In this document: piece after piece, positions 27,552 through 36,316 of the stretch
How the letters are laid out: every line of letters begins with the position of its first letter
Numbering within the stretch: the first letter of the stretch is position 1
From: an uncultured Oscillospiraceae bacterium
Lineage (GTDB): Bacteria > Bacillota > Clostridia > Oscillospirales > Acutalibacteraceae
NCBI GenBank assembly: GCA_902492895.1
Contig: CABUNG010000001.1
Coordinates: forward strand, 124,001-188,000
Length of the DNA stretch: 64,000 nucleotides
Direction of reading: 5' to 3'
Program-made: the position numbers and the translations under genes
Notes under the pieces: generated by a model
Seen by the model: only the letters and a program-made list of their open reading frames with translations
Database searches by the model: none
What the model was told of the DNA's origin: nothing

Positions 27552-28426
27552 GGCCGCTGATAGAAATTTCCCGAGACCTGGTCGGTTTTCAGCACGTTGA
27601 TGAAGGCACCGGGATCGATTTTCCGCACCGTCCGCGTGACTTTTTTGACCTGATCGCCGGCGATGACGGAATAAATCATGGACCGGGGCTGCCCGCCCCA
27701 CAGGCCGGTCCCCTGAAATAAGGTGGCGCCGTGATGGGTGGCGTCTTTGATTTCGGCGTAGATATCGTCCGCCTTGTCTGTGATAATGAACAGGGTCGTG
27801 CGCTTATAGCGCGGATTGAGCAGATGAACCACCTGGGTGGAGGCGTATTGGAACAGGATCGAGTATAGGGCTTTGTCCCATCCGAAAAGAAAACCCGCGA
27901 TCACCAGCATGACGGCATTGCCGAACAAAATATAGTTCCAGGCATCCACGTTTCGTCTTTCCGACACGGCGACGGCGATAAAGTCGGTTCCGCCGCTCGT
28001 CGCGCGGCCGAGAAGGCAGAGGCTGATGGAAAAGCCGTTGATGATGCCGCCGAAAATGCAGATGAGCAGCACGTCGTTCGTGATCGGCATGGACGGCAGC
28101 ACATCGGTGAGAAGACTGGTCAGGGCGATCATCAGACAGGAATACAGGGTGAACCGCTTGCCGATCAGGCGGAAACTGACGACGGCCGGTATGGCATTGA
28201 GAAGCACGTTGATCAGAGAAAAGGGCAGGGATACGCCCCAGAACTGCTCCGCACTCCGCTGGATGAGCAGCGTCAGACCCGTGAAGCCGCCCGGAAACAG
28301 GCCGCCCGTATCGACAAAGCTGTTAATGTTGAGGGCCATGATCACGGAGGCGGCGGCAATGAGCGTCAGCCGGAGGGTGTGGTCCCGGACCGTGTGCAGC
28401 AGGGAGCCGGAGGACGGTTCATGCAT
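27542..28426 (-). CDS. YitT family membrane protein (DUF2179)
   Basis: 294 aa. Five to six hydrophobic segments are followed by a cytoplasmic DUF2179 domain (FIITDKADDIYAEIKDATHHG, RSMIYSVIAGDQVKKV, DPGAFINV). The family is widespread in Firmicutes with poorly known function. An extended -10 (TGCTATACT) lies about 60 nt upstream on the minus strand. The gene converges with the AraC gene and overlaps it by 10 nt. Confidence 0.88.
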   Translation of the reverse strand: MHEPSSGSLLHTVRDHTLRLTLIAAASVIMALNINSFVDTGGLFPGGFTGLTLLIQRSAEQFWGVSLPFSLINVLLNAIPAVVSFRLIGKRFTLYSCLMIALTSLLTDVLPSMPITNDVLLICIFGGIINGFSISLCLLGRATSGGTDFIAVAVSERRNVDAWNYILFGNAVMLVIAGFLFGWDKALYSILFQYASTQVVHLLNPRYKRTTLFIITDKADDIYAEIKDATHHGATLFQGTGLWGGQPRSMIYSVIAGDQVKKVTRTVRKIDPGAFINVLKTDQVSGNFYQRPHD

Positions 28427-28551
28427 GAAAATTCCCTCGATTCAGTCTGAATTCCGGACAGGGTCAGAGCGTCGGATATCTGCTCCTAGTATAGCATGCG
28501 GCCCATGAAAATAGTACACCTATTGTTTGAGAAATCCCGGAGGGTTTCAAG

Positions 28552-29271
28552 ATGCCGACATGGAATTTATGGCATGGCTGCCACAAGCTGAGTCCCGGCT
28601 GCCTCCATTGCTACGTTTACCGGACGGACAGCCGCCACGACCGCGATGCGGGAGCGGTGCGGAAAACGGGATATTTCGATCTGCCCCTCCGGCGAAACCG
28701 GCAGGGAGAGTATAAACTGCGTCCGGAGGACGGCATCGTCTACACGTGTTTTACGTCCGATTTTCTGCTGGAGGACGCCGACGATTGGCGTGCGGACGCC
28801 TGGGCGATGATGCGAAAGCGTTCGGATCTGACCTTTCTGTTCATCACCAAACGCATCGCCCGTTTGGACGCGTGTCTGCCCCCGGATTGGGGAGACGGCT
28901 ATGAAAACGTCCATATCGGCTGCACGGCCGAGGATCAGAAGCGGGCGGAGGAGCGGCTGCCGCTTTTTTTGGCGGCCCCGATCCGGCACAAATTCATTGT
29001 CTGTGAGCCGCTTCTCGAGCGGGTGGATCTCTCTTTGTATCTGACCCCGGCCATTGAGGAAGTGATAGCGGGCGGAGAATCGGGATATGACGCCCGGCTC
29101 TGCGACTTTTCGTGGATCCAGGAACTCCGGGAACAGTGCGTCGCGGCGCGGGTGCCGTTCCATTTCAAGCAGACCGGCGCCCATTTCCGAAAGGACGGAA
29201 GGGTCTACCGGATCGAACGCCGCCATCAGCACAGTCAGGCGGCCAAGGCGGACATCGAATATCGTCCCTGA
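28552..29271 (+). CDS. DUF5131 (phage Gp37/Gp68-like) family protein
   Basis: 239 aa. It begins PTWNLWHGCHKLSPGCLHCY, with a Cys-x2-Cys-type pair plus an upstream Cys that match the radical-SAM-like DUF5131 family. Other hallmarks are CFTSDFLLEDADDWR, FITKRIARL, VHIGCTAEDQ and VIAGGESG. Members occur in phages and bacteria; the reaction is not settled. The start follows GGAGGGTTT. It is alone in its transcription unit. Confidence 0.85.
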   Translation: MPTWNLWHGCHKLSPGCLHCYVYRTDSRHDRDAGAVRKTGYFDLPLRRNRQGEYKLRPEDGIVYTCFTSDFLLEDADDWRADAWAMMRKRSDLTFLFITKRIARLDACLPPDWGDGYENVHIGCTAEDQKRAEERLPLFLAAPIRHKFIVCEPLLERVDLSLYLTPAIEEVIAGGESGYDARLCDFSWIQELREQCVAARVPFHFKQTGAHFRKDGRVYRIERRHQHSQAAKADIEYRP

Positions 29272-29280
29272 ACAGGGCAA

Positions 29281-29316
29281 GGGCCGGGGAGACAATCTGT
29301 CTCTCCGGCCCTGTTT
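29281..29316 (+). terminator. Terminator after DUF5131 gene
   Basis: GGGCCGGGGAGACA pairs with TGTCTCTCCGGCCC around ATC, with one mismatch, then TGTTTT. Confidence 0.8.
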
Positions 29317-29327
29317 TGGCGGAAGGG

Positions 29328-30509
29328 CTATGCGGTAGCCGTAAGGACAGCGGCGCCGTTGATACAGGCGGCGAAGGCCACGCTGCGGAACCCTGCCTCT
29401 GTGAGCAGCTGCATTTCGTGATCCGGGGTGAGCGGGGTATCGAAATGGACATAAGTACCGGCGGGAATGCGGTCCCGCTGCCGCCGGGCGTCCGCCGCGG
29501 CCATTAGCAGGGTTTCTTCCTCTTCGCAGCAGGCCAGGTAGTCCACCTCCAGATAAAGGCCGCCTGCGGGCAGTGCCCGGCGGATTTTTCGAAATAAATC
29601 CCGCTTTTTTTCCGGCTTGAAATGGTGCAGGGTTTCAAAAGACATCACGGCGTCGAACGATTCCTGTTCAAAGGGATGGGAGAAATAATCCGCGCAGATG
29701 GTGCGCACAGCGGGGTGCTTGCGGCGCAGGTTCGCCAGCATAGAGGCGGACAGGTCGATCCCTGTGACGGAAAGACCGGGCCGGGCGGCCAGAAGGACGT
29801 CCAGTTCCAGCCCGGTTCCGCAGCCGAGATCCAGCAAAGACCGCATATCCTCCGGGAGAAAAGAGGGCAGCGCAGCATACGCGGCCCGCCAGACCGCCAT
29901 ATGCTCCTCGTATTCCCCGATACGGGCGGCGAAAAAATCCGTCATGGATTCCAGTGGCTGCTCGGCGGTTTCCTCCAGCCAGGCTTTCAGCTCGGCCATA
30001 TACGTCGGGATGTTTTCGCGGATGACGATGGGTTTCATGGATACGCCTCGATTCTGGTTATCATGCGGCGCCGCGGGACCGGGATGCCGCATGGGAATAT
30101 AGCGAAGGCCGTCCGTGAGCTGTTCGGCATCGGCCTGCACAAATCCCAGACGGCGGTAAATCTCGACGGCATACGGGGCGGCGTTGACCGTTATGGGACC
30201 ATGGAGGCAGGCGGCATGGGCTTCGGCAAACAGCGCCCGTCCGATGCCTCTTCGCTGAAAACGGCCATCTACAAAAAACAGGGCGATATGGCGGCCTTCG
30301 TCACGGGTGGCCAGCATACCGATGAGGATGCCGTCTTCGAACGCGCCGTACAGCGTCAGCTGGCCGGTATAGCCGGGATCCTGAAGGGAACGCCGGAATG
30401 CTTCGATGCCGGCTTCGCTGTAGTCCGGGGCCTCATATTGTTGGAATACCGTCCAGGCGAGAGCAAGGGATTCCGGGATCTCCTGTCCGGTCAAGATGCG
30501 TATCGTCAT
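29328..30509 (-). CDS. GNAT acetyltransferase fused to SAM-dependent methyltransferase
   Basis: 393 aa in one open frame. Residues about 1-145 form a GNAT domain (FFVDGRFQRRGIGRALFAEA, then EIYRRLGFV). After a Pro/Asn-rich linker, residues about 165-393 form a class I methyltransferase (LLDLGCGTGLELDV, AVMSFETLHHFK). ATG 30509 follows GGGAGGTGA. An internal ATG at the linker with a weak GAGGCG could also give the methyltransferase alone. No stop codon divides the parts, so this is a true fusion or two overlapping products. Confidence 0.85.
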   Translation of the reverse strand: MTIRILTGQEIPESLALAWTVFQQYEAPDYSEAGIEAFRRSLQDPGYTGQLTLYGAFEDGILIGMLATRDEGRHIALFFVDGRFQRRGIGRALFAEAHAACLHGPITVNAAPYAVEIYRRLGFVQADAEQLTDGLRYIPMRHPGPAAPHDNQNRGVSMKPIVIRENIPTYMAELKAWLEETAEQPLESMTDFFAARIGEYEEHMAVWRAAYAALPSFLPEDMRSLLDLGCGTGLELDVLLAARPGLSVTGIDLSASMLANLRRKHPAVRTICADYFSHPFEQESFDAVMSFETLHHFKPEKKRDLFRKIRRALPAGGLYLEVDYLACCEEEETLLMAAADARRQRDRIPAGTYVHFDTPLTPDHEMQLLTEAGFRSVAFAACINGAAVLTATA

Positions 30510-30584
30510 TCCGTCACCTCCCGGGTCATCCTCAAAAGCGGCAGGACTTACCGTCTCCATCCTATCATATCCGCTGCGGGAAGT

Positions 30585-30619
30585 CAAAAAATCCGGCGCC
30601 CGCGTAAAGCGGACGCCGG
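30585..30619 (-). terminator. Minus-strand terminator of the VTC/DUF4956 operon
   Basis: The arms (30593-30603, 30609-30619) pair CCGGCG/CGCCGG plus CCGC/GCGG, followed on the minus strand by ATTTTTTGAC. Confidence 0.8.
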
Positions 30620-30632
30620 GGACGTCTGGATG

Positions 30633-32567
30633 TTATCGGCCGGGCCGTCCGCCCATGCCGCCCGGGTTCATTCCACCGGGGCCTCCGGGATTCATTCCGG
30701 CATTGCCTCCGGCGGTGCCGTCGTCCCGGACACTGGTGACTGTGCCCGACAGGGTGATGGACGCAAGCTTGGTCCCACCCGACAGGGACCCGGAGGCATA
30801 GTAGCCGCTCAACGATTCCCCGCTGCAGGTTCCCCCGCTGTACAGGGTGTAGCTCTCCCCCTGTTTCAGAGCCGGGGCGCAGATCACCGCCGATTGATAA
30901 GATTTGACCGGAGTGAACGCCGCCACGAGGTTCCCTTTGGAATCGGTCAGGCTGAGCAGCGTGCCGGCCGTCTGGGTCGAGGTATAGGTGATCATCAGGG
31001 ATGCCTGCGTCGATGCTGTTCCGGGGGCCTGTGCCATCCCCGCGCTGCCCACGGCGATCAGCACGCCGCCCGACATGGTACAGGAGCCGTCGTAATCCAG
31101 GGCGCCGTTGCCGTTATCGGTCGGTCCGTTGACCAAAACCGTGCCGCCGGTGATGGTCAGGGCGCCGTTGGAATCGAGCCCGTCGCCCCCTGCGTCGATG
31201 ACCAGGGTGCCGCCGGAAATCGTGAGGGCGTGGTTGCCGCCTGTTTGGAAGCTGTCGGGGCCGCGCCAGCCGTTTCCGGCATCCGAATCGCTGCCGCCCG
31301 CGGCGTTGAGGCCGTCGTCGGACGCTTTGACCTGGATGTCCCCGCCGGAGATGGTCACGTTGGATCCTTCCAGCCCTTCGTAACTCGTTTTCACCGCGAT
31401 GGTGCCGCCTGAAATGGCGAGAGTGCCGTCCGCATGTACGCCGTCATCGCCGGTCGATAGATCGAAGGTTCCGGCCGCAATCGTCACGTCGCCGTTTGCG
31501 TGCAGGGCATCGTCCGCGGAATCGATGACGAACGTTCCCCCTTTGAAAGCGAGGGCGGTGCCGGCCTTGATGCCTTTGTAGCTTTCCCCATCCGCCGCTG
31601 CGGCCGCCGTGCCTCCGCCCGGACGGAAATTCCAGCCTGGATTCATCCCTGTGGTTTTGGAGACCGAGGCGCTGCCGCCGCCGCAGACGATACGATAGCT
31701 GCCCCCCGTGACCGCGAGCGCCGTCTCCGCCTGAATGCCGTCGTTTCCCGCCTCAATGGTGAAGGTACCGCCGTCGAGGGCAATCCATCCCTTATCCGCG
31801 TCGGTGTCGTTATTGGATTTGATGCCGTCTCCTTCGGCGGTGACCGTGATCGTTCCCCCGAGAATACTCACGGAATCCTTTCCCCGGATGCCGTCGTGAG
31901 CCGCCGTGACGGATATCTCCCCGTTTACGATCACGAGATCGTCCTTTGAGGTGATGCCATTGTTGTACCGGGCGGTCACGGTCAGGACTCCTGTGCCGTT
32001 GATGGTGAGATCCTGCTTGCTGAAGAGCGCCGCGTTCGGTTCATCCTCCCCGGCCGCGAATGCGTAAGTTTCCCCGTCGGTCAGGGTGTTCAGCGTCCCC
32101 TCCGCCAGGGTGAGAATCACCCCTTCGGCTTGTTTGATGTAGAGGGGCGCGCTGTTGGAGCAGGCCAGCGTCACTCCGTTCAGCACGAGTTTCACCACAT
32201 CCTCCTTGCCAGCGTCCACGATGACCTGCCCGTCCGTCAGTTCACCCTTTAGGACGTAGGTGCCGGCTTTGGAAATGGTCAGCACACTGCCGCTCACCGC
32301 GGCTCCGCCGCCGGATACCTGGATGGACGAGCCGTTCAGGGTGACCGCAGTGGATCCGGTTTCGCTCCAATTATCGTCGAGATCCTCGTCGGTATACCGG
32401 TCGGGATCCACCGATGCCGCCGCATCCAGGACGGCGCCAGACCCGCCCGATGCGGATTCGGACGAGGCATTTCCCGAGGAGGTTCCATTTTCCCGGCGGC
32501 AGGACGAAAGGGACAGGGCCAGAAAGAGCGCCGCTGCGGCAGCTCCGACGCGTTTGACAACCGGCAT
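30633..32567 (-). CDS. Cthe_2159-like carbohydrate-binding beta-helix lipoprotein
   Basis: 644 aa. A signal peptide ends in the lipobox LSSC, followed by a Ser/Gly linker and many turns of a parallel beta-helix with repeats such as DLVIVNGEISVTAAHDGI and SVSILGGTITVTAEGDGI. Asp-Gly-Ile turn motifs recur every ~22 residues, as in Cthe_2159 proteins that bind acidic polysaccharides with calcium. The C terminus is Gly/Met/Pro-rich (NPGGPGGMNPGGM). It follows DUF4956 in the same leftward operon, with AAAGGAGG 8 nt before ATG. Confidence 0.85.
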   Translation of the reverse strand: MPVVKRVGAAAAALFLALSLSSCRRENGTSSGNASSESASGGSGAVLDAAASVDPDRYTDEDLDDNWSETGSTAVTLNGSSIQVSGGGAAVSGSVLTISKAGTYVLKGELTDGQVIVDAGKEDVVKLVLNGVTLACSNSAPLYIKQAEGVILTLAEGTLNTLTDGETYAFAAGEDEPNAALFSKQDLTINGTGVLTVTARYNNGITSKDDLVIVNGEISVTAAHDGIRGKDSVSILGGTITVTAEGDGIKSNNDTDADKGWIALDGGTFTIEAGNDGIQAETALAVTGGSYRIVCGGGSASVSKTTGMNPGWNFRPGGGTAAAAADGESYKGIKAGTALAFKGGTFVIDSADDALHANGDVTIAAGTFDLSTGDDGVHADGTLAISGGTIAVKTSYEGLEGSNVTISGGDIQVKASDDGLNAAGGSDSDAGNGWRGPDSFQTGGNHALTISGGTLVIDAGGDGLDSNGALTITGGTVLVNGPTDNGNGALDYDGSCTMSGGVLIAVGSAGMAQAPGTASTQASLMITYTSTQTAGTLLSLTDSKGNLVAAFTPVKSYQSAVICAPALKQGESYTLYSGGTCSGESLSGYYASGSLSGGTKLASITLSGTVTSVRDDGTAGGNAGMNPGGPGGMNPGGMGGRPGR

Positions 32568-32582
32568 GGATAATTCCTCCTT

Positions 32583-33260
32583 TTAGAGTTCCTCCCGGTC
32601 GGACAATATCCGACCGCAGGAAATGGTTAAATTGCCGTTGCGGCACCGCAGCTCATCGAGGAACGCCTTGCGCGCTACCGGAGTTTTGAGGCGGATCTGG
32701 TAGGTCAGCTCATACAGGCTGCCCATATTGGTGGTCTTGACCCGGATGAGCTCCGCGCCATTTGTATAAGTCTCGAACAAATCGTCAAAAAGGCCTTCGT
32801 AATCGAGGCTCTCGGGAATCACGATCCGCAGGATGCTGTCTCCGCTGTGATTCTCCCCGAACCGTGTCGTGTTGAGGAGAAGCAGCGCCGCGCCGATCAC
32901 GAGGAAGAACAGGAGGGCGAAAAACAGGTAGCCCATCCCCGTGGCCAGGCCGATCGCCATGGCGAAGAAAATGCAGCCGATTTCTTTGGCGCTGCCGGGA
33001 ACCGAACGGAAGCGCACGAGGCTGAAAGCCCCGGCCACGGCCACGCCGGCCCCGATGTTCCCGTTGACGAGCATGATCACGAGCTGCACCATGGCGGGCA
33101 GCAGCGCGAGGGTGATGACAAAACTTTTCGAATAGGTACTGCGGCGCATATAGATGAAAGCGGTCCCGAGTCCCAGCAGAAGAGACGCCAGGGTGCAGAC
33201 CAGAAACAGCACAGGAGTCAGCCCGCTTTGGAGGATGCTTCCGGCAAGATTGTCAAACAT
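32583..33260 (-). CDS. DUF4956 membrane protein
   Basis: 225 aa. Four transmembrane helices are followed by a cytoplasmic domain (ESLDYEGLFDDLFETYTNG). The loop LVRFRSVPGSAKEIGCIFFAMAIGL is a hallmark of DUF4956. It is nearly always found next to VTC-type polymerase genes, as here, and its start overlaps the upstream gene by 43 nt. A role in polyphosphate handling is inferred from neighbours only. Confidence 0.87.
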   Translation of the reverse strand: MFDNLAGSILQSGLTPVLFLVCTLASLLLGLGTAFIYMRRSTYSKSFVITLALLPAMVQLVIMLVNGNIGAGVAVAGAFSLVRFRSVPGSAKEIGCIFFAMAIGLATGMGYLFFALLFFLVIGAALLLLNTTRFGENHSGDSILRIVIPESLDYEGLFDDLFETYTNGAELIRVKTTNMGSLYELTYQIRLKTPVARKAFLDELRCRNGNLTISCGRILSDREEL

Positions 33261-33979
33261 GAGGGGTTCCTTCCTTCTTCTGTGGATTCCGGGAAAAGGT
33301 GTTCCCGGTAGCAGGTCCCGTACTTAGAGACCGACTGGGGATAGAGCGCGAAGGCATCGAGCAGATGGGCCAGCCACAGCGGCATGGCGCCCGGCAGTTT
33401 CACTTCCATCAGCATGGTGCCGTCCGGGAACAGCGGTTCCCCCTCGTCACCGAAAGCCAGGTCGAGGTGGCGGCTGCGGTAGCGGACGCGCTCGTCAAAC
33501 GTGATCCGCACTTCCGGGTTGTCTTTGGCCGTCAGGGCGATCCGGTCATACGCGAGATAAACCGCGGGGATCAGCGGCCGCTGCCGGACGAACCAATCGA
33601 TTTCCTCCAGTACCTGGCAGCTGGGCTCGGGTTTGTCGCGGGTGCGCATATAGGCCATCGCCGTTTCCAGCGGCATCGGCACCCGCCGCTTGAAAACTTC
33701 GCCCTCGTATTTCTTTTTCAGCTCCAGGTACACGGTGTCTTCCGGTCCCGGAACACCGTAGCCGCGCAGGCGCAGCTTTTCCTTATAAACCGGTTTTTCC
33801 AGAGAGGCGCGGATCAGGTCGTAGTTCGGCGTATCGTAGTACAGGCTGCCGATCGTGTACCGGCCGTAAGCGTCCGGAGCCGCATAGACCTGAAGCGCGG
33901 CATACAAGGGCTGGAACACGTCGCCGGTCAGCCGGTATTTGAGCTCCATCCGTTTAAAGACGGTCGGGCTTGCAGGCAT
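33218..33979 (-). CDS. VTC-domain (polyphosphate polymerase-like) protein
   Basis: 253 aa from MPASPTVFKRMELKYRL. VTC tunnel-domain features are visible: ELKYRL, SLYYDT, KLRLRGYG, YLELKKKYEGEVFKRR and a late LMEVKLPG, which supply the basic and acidic residues of the triphosphate tunnel. Related domains polymerise phosphate from ATP. ATG 33979 is chosen because AGGAGGG lies about 7 nt upstream; the longer frame would cross the regulatory region. It is the first gene of the operon with DUF4956 and the beta-helix lipoprotein. Confidence 0.85.
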   Translation of the reverse strand: MPASPTVFKRMELKYRLTGDVFQPLYAALQVYAAPDAYGRYTIGSLYYDTPNYDLIRASLEKPVYKEKLRLRGYGVPGPEDTVYLELKKKYEGEVFKRRVPMPLETAMAYMRTRDKPEPSCQVLEEIDWFVRQRPLIPAVYLAYDRIALTAKDNPEVRITFDERVRYRSRHLDLAFGDEGEPLFPDGTMLMEVKLPGAMPLWLAHLLDAFALYPQSVSKYGTCYREHLFPESTEEGRNPSCLTILPEASSKAG

Positions 33980-34027
33980 GGATATCCCTCCTGTCGGAAA
34001 AGGGGCGGGGTCCCTCGGTTTGCCATC

Positions 34028-34087
34028 ATCATACCGGATCAGCCTGAAAAGAGTCTGAAAAATGCCTTTCAGCTTCTTTTCAGGCTG
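34028..34087 (-). promoter_or_regulatory. Operator palindrome and -10 box of the VTC operon
   Basis: A minus-strand TATGAT lies at 34028-34033. Directly upstream is a 48-bp dyad: CAGCCTGAAAAGA (34040-34052) mirrors TCTTTTCAGGCTG (34075-34087), and inner CTGAAA mirrors TTTCAG. Each half holds two CTGAAA units spaced 11 bp, the spacing used by OmpR-family regulators. No good -35 box is seen, so activation by the divergent response regulator is likely. Confidence 0.7.
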
Positions 34088-34185
34088 GCGGCGTATCCTT
34101 TTGATAGGAAAACCCGGTTGCATCCGGGCGGATTTTGTGTCAAGATAAGATTGCCCTGATAAGGTCTGCAAAGGAGGCCGTACAG

Positions 34186-34866
34186 ATGCGGATTCTGATC
34201 GTGGAAGATGAAATCCGGCTGGCCGAGGCGCTCGGTCAGCTGATGAAAGAACAGCGCTATGCCGTCGACCTGGTATACGACGGAGAGGACGGCCTTCACT
34301 ACGGGCTGAGCGGCCAGTACGACGTGATCGTGCTCGATGTCATGCTGCCCCGGCGGAGCGGTTTCGATGTGGTCCGCCAGCTCCGCCGTGAAAAAATCGC
34401 CACCCCTGTCCTGCTGCTGACCGCGCGAGACGAGGTGCCAGACAAGGTGGCGGGACTCGACTGCGGGGCCGACGACTATATGACCAAACCGTTCTCACCC
34501 GAGGAACTGCTCGCGCGGGTGCGCGCCCTGTCCCGCCGTCAGGGGGATGTGGTACTCGAAGAGATGCGGTTTGCCGATCTCGTGCTGCAGCTCTCTACCT
34601 ATACCCTGCACTGCGGGGCCCGTTCGGTCCATCTTGGGTTCAAGGAATGCGAGGTGCTGCGTCTGCTCATGGCGAATGCCTCCGCCCTGGTGCAGAAAGA
34701 AGATCTGCTGACCAAGGTGTGGGGATACGAGTCGGGCGCGGAGGACAACAACGTGGAAGCCTATATTTCTTTCCTGAGGAAAAAGCTGGCCTTTCTCGGT
34801 TCCCGCGTGGAAATTTTGACGGTTCGCCGGGTGGGATACCGGCTGACAGAGGGGGCATCCGCATGA
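34186..34866 (+). CDS. OmpR/PhoB-type response regulator
   Basis: 226 aa. The receiver domain has an acidic pair near the start (IVEDE), a phospho-acceptor Asp near residue 51 (IVLDVMLP) and a Lys near 101 (MTKPF). A C-terminal winged helix follows (KEDLLTKVWGYESGAEDNN, VRRVGYRL). AAAGGAGG precedes ATG 34186. It overlaps the kinase gene by 4 nt and is divergent from the VTC operon, whose operator it probably binds. Confidence 0.93.
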   Translation: MRILIVEDEIRLAEALGQLMKEQRYAVDLVYDGEDGLHYGLSGQYDVIVLDVMLPRRSGFDVVRQLRREKIATPVLLLTARDEVPDKVAGLDCGADDYMTKPFSPEELLARVRALSRRQGDVVLEEMRFADLVLQLSTYTLHCGARSVHLGFKECEVLRLLMANASALVQKEDLLTKVWGYESGAEDNNVEAYISFLRKKLAFLGSRVEILTVRRVGYRLTEGASA

Positions 34867-36098
34867 TCCGGAAGCTGCGCCGGAAATTCGTCTTAATCAA
34901 TATGCTGCTGGTCAGTGCCGTGCTCGTCACGGTGTTCGCGGTGCTGTGTTTTTCTACCTACCGCCAGATCCGTGCCGACAGCAGCGATGCTCTCCGCCGC
35001 GCCCTCAGCATGGGCACAGATGGGGATAAAGCCCCGCCCCGCCAGGATTTCGGCGGTAAAAGGCCGGGAGCGCACGCGCCCCTGCTCCCGGTTTTCTGCG
35101 TTCTGCTGGATGAGAGCGGTGCGGTCGTTTCCATCTACGGCGAAACCATGAGCATTACGGCGGAGGAAGCCGCGCAGGCCGCGGAGCTGGCCCTGGCGGA
35201 CGGACGAATGGAAGGAACGCTCTCCGGGATGGGGCTGCGTTTTCTGCGGCAGGAATCTCCCTCGGGAATCAAAATCGCCTTTGCGGATATGAGCAGCGGC
35301 CGCTCAACCATGCGGGGGCTGCTGCTGACCTCACTGCTCGTCGGGATCGGCGGACTGGCTGCCTTTTTCGGCATCAGTTTGTTTCTCTCTTCCTGGGCGC
35401 TCCGCCCTGTGGAACGCGCCTGGGAACGGCAGCGGCAGTTTGTTGCGGATGCATCTCATGAGCTCAAAACCCCGCTGACCGTCATTCTGGCCAACACCGG
35501 CATATTGCTTTCCCACAAGGAAGAAACCATCGAAACCGAACAGCGATGGGTGGAAAACACCAAGGAGGAAGCCGGCCGGATGAAAACCCTGGTGGACGAG
35601 CTTCTCTTTCTGGCCAAGCTCGACGCCGCCCATGTGCCTGTACCGGTGCCCCTCGACCTCAGCGATGTGGTGATGAGCCGCCTGCTGCCCTTCGAATCGG
35701 TGGCGTATGAGCAGGGAATCATCCTGGACGGCCGGATAGACCCCGGCATCCGGGTGTCGGGCGACGCGGTCCAGCTCGGACAGCTGACCGGCGTTCTGCT
35801 TGACAACGCCTGCAAATACACCGATCCGGGCGGCCGGGTCACCCTGACCCTCGATGTTTTGCAGGACCGGGCCCGGCTGCGGGTACACAACACAGGGGCA
35901 CCGATCCCGCCTGACCGGCAGGCGCATCTGTTTGAACGGTTCTACCGGGCGGACGAATCACGCAGCCGGAAAAAGGGGGGCTACGGCCTCGGGCTTGCGA
36001 TCGCCCACAGCATTGTGGAAACCCACAAGGGCCGCATCACCGTCCAAAGCGGAAACGACGGCACCGTTTTTACGGTCCTGCTGCCCCTGCATCGATGA
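34863..36098 (+). CDS. Sensor histidine kinase
   Basis: 411 aa. Two transmembrane helices flank a short extracellular sensor of about 110 residues. A dimerisation domain carries the H-box FVADASHELKTPLTVILA (phospho-His near residue 198). The ATPase lid and G-boxes follow (DNACKYT, GGYGLGLAIA). The start ATG overlaps the response regulator stop (ATGA). The stimulus is unknown; it may relate to envelope or phosphate state given the divergent VTC operon. Confidence 0.92.
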   Translation: MIRKLRRKFVLINMLLVSAVLVTVFAVLCFSTYRQIRADSSDALRRALSMGTDGDKAPPRQDFGGKRPGAHAPLLPVFCVLLDESGAVVSIYGETMSITAEEAAQAAELALADGRMEGTLSGMGLRFLRQESPSGIKIAFADMSSGRSTMRGLLLTSLLVGIGGLAAFFGISLFLSSWALRPVERAWERQRQFVADASHELKTPLTVILANTGILLSHKEETIETEQRWVENTKEEAGRMKTLVDELLFLAKLDAAHVPVPVPLDLSDVVMSRLLPFESVAYEQGIILDGRIDPGIRVSGDAVQLGQLTGVLLDNACKYTDPGGRVTLTLDVLQDRARLRVHNTGAPIPPDRQAHLFERFYRADESRSRKKGGYGLGLAIAHSIVETHKGRITVQSGNDGTVFTVLLPLHR

Positions 36099-36110
36099 TT
36101 TTTGGCGCCG

Positions 36111-36149
36111 TTTAAAGGGGCGGGATGGAGAACATCCCGCCCCTTTAAA
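36111..36149 (+). terminator. Strong terminator after the two-component system
   Basis: A perfect 17-bp stem (TTTAAAGGGGCGGGATG and its complement) with a 5-nt loop, GAGAA. The A/T ends allow action in both directions. Confidence 0.9.
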
Positions 36150-36229
36150 CTGATGTCAGCTGGCTATCGATCCAGTCATACCGGGTACAGGCTGGCGGAT
36201 TTTCGGTGCCGGTTGCACCCGCAGCAAGG

Positions 36230-36289
36230 GTATGTTAAGATCAAGATAAGGAAATTTTAACATACTCGTCCGGGCATTCATGGTATACT
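36230..36289 (+). promoter_or_regulatory. Palindromic operator and promoter of VanRS-like genes
   Basis: GTATGTTAA (36230-36238) mirrors TTAACATAC (36257-36265) across 18 nt. An extended -10 (TGGTATACT, hexamer 36284-36289) follows. The right arm contains TTAACA, but its spacing to the -10 is 21 nt, so an activator is probably needed. Confidence 0.6.
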
Positions 36290-36316
36290 GAAACGTGCAA
36301 AGGGGGGCATGTGCCG

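Noticed and set aside
30633..32567. Opposite-strand long frame over the beta-helix gene
   Set aside because: It is a mirror of the repetitive high-GC gene; no ribosome site or family motif.
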